Of a DNA stretch of 22,011 nt, positions 21,885-22,011 are shown one piece after another. Where the stretch lies: positions 1-22,011 of the forward strand of contig JAHFKQ010000009.1 of assembly GCA_023245265.1 (NCBI GenBank). Reading direction: 5' to 3'. A program made the position numbers and the translations under genes. The DNA is from Candidatus Collierbacteria bacterium. Lineage in GTDB: Bacteria; Patescibacteriota; Microgenomatia; UBA1400; MFAQ01. The notes beneath the pieces were generated by a model, which worked only from the letters and a program-made list of their open reading frames with translations, searched no databases and was not told the DNA's origin. Positions within the stretch are counted from its first letter, which is position 1; the number at the start of each line of letters is the position of its first letter.

Positions 21885-22011
21885 ATGCGTTTGCGTCAGT
21901 GTTGTTTCCTGGTCACTATTTTGGTTCTCTTTATCTCTGCCTGCCGGCCAAGTTCTGCTCCACCACCGGTATTACCGGTGATGGCCACGGAAGTTGTTCC
22001 TCCGGCTCCCT
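21885..22011 (+). CDS. Partial lipoprotein gene, cut by the window end
   Basis: The first 42 codons are present. The ATG follows GAGGAG at a good distance. The protein begins with a hydrophobic signal ending in a lipobox ISAC (Cys20), then a Pro/Val-rich spacer (SSAPPPVLPVM, VVPPAP) like that of the preceding lipoproteins. The mature domain lies outside the window, so the function cannot be given. Confidence 0.7.
   Translation, partial: MRLRQCCFLVTILVLFISACRPSSAPPPVLPVMATEVVPPAP

Overview
The window reads like a chromosomal segment of a small-genome bacterium, most likely Patescibacteria (Candidate Phyla Radiation). The evidence is a DUF4012 membrane protein, a Rho with a long disordered N-terminal extension, large secreted Cys-rich proteins, small uncharacterised proteins, and many lipoproteins with Pro/Thr-rich 'TPTPT' spacers. 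Chloroflexota share some of these traits, so the assignment is an inference of moderate strength. No tRNA, rRNA, CRISPR array, transposase or phage gene was recognised.

Layout. (1) 1-2100: a small lipoprotein with a near-consensus promoter and terminator, then a GTG-started DUF4012 protein preceded by two strong inverted repeats. (2) 2100-6770: two adjacent uncharacterised cytoplasmic proteins on the plus strand, convergent with a minus-strand pair: a helical cytoplasmic protein, then a membrane-anchored solute-binding protein with an OmpA-like tail. (3) 6770-8640: a 96-residue orphan protein and rho, sharing a palindromic bidirectional terminator. (4) 8640-9263: the only long gene-free stretch. 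It is full of inverted repeats, including a 17-position long-range helix, and has two minus-strand promoters; it may be a structured RNA or a long rho leader. (5) 9264-11100: sortase, small membrane protein, and LysM/L,D-transpeptidase lipoprotein. (6) 11137-13338: a large Cys-rich secreted protein. (7) About 13340-19660: a visibly more AT-rich block with a different set of genes: an orphan secreted protein, a twin-arginine-signal protein, a small Cys-rich secreted protein sharing a module with the 733-residue one, and a minus-strand cluster of phosphodiester-glycosidase-like, formylglycine-generating-enzyme-like and histidine-phosphatase genes, divergent from an LpxC homologue. (8) 19673-22011: a membrane-anchored HExxH protein, a degenerate beta-lactamase-fold lipoprotein, and the start of another lipoprotein.

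Most genes concern the cell envelope: peptidoglycan cross-linking (L,D-transpeptidase), protein anchoring (sortase, lipoproteins), and surface proteins. The most unusual parts are the structured region upstream of rho and the AT-rich block, where a complete LpxC zinc site sits in a lineage expected to lack lipid A, beside other enzymes of sugar-phosphate type. Promoters are unusually readable: many TTGACA/TATAAT-like pairs at 16-18 bp, several with palindromes in or touching them, and at least two probable leaderless genes.
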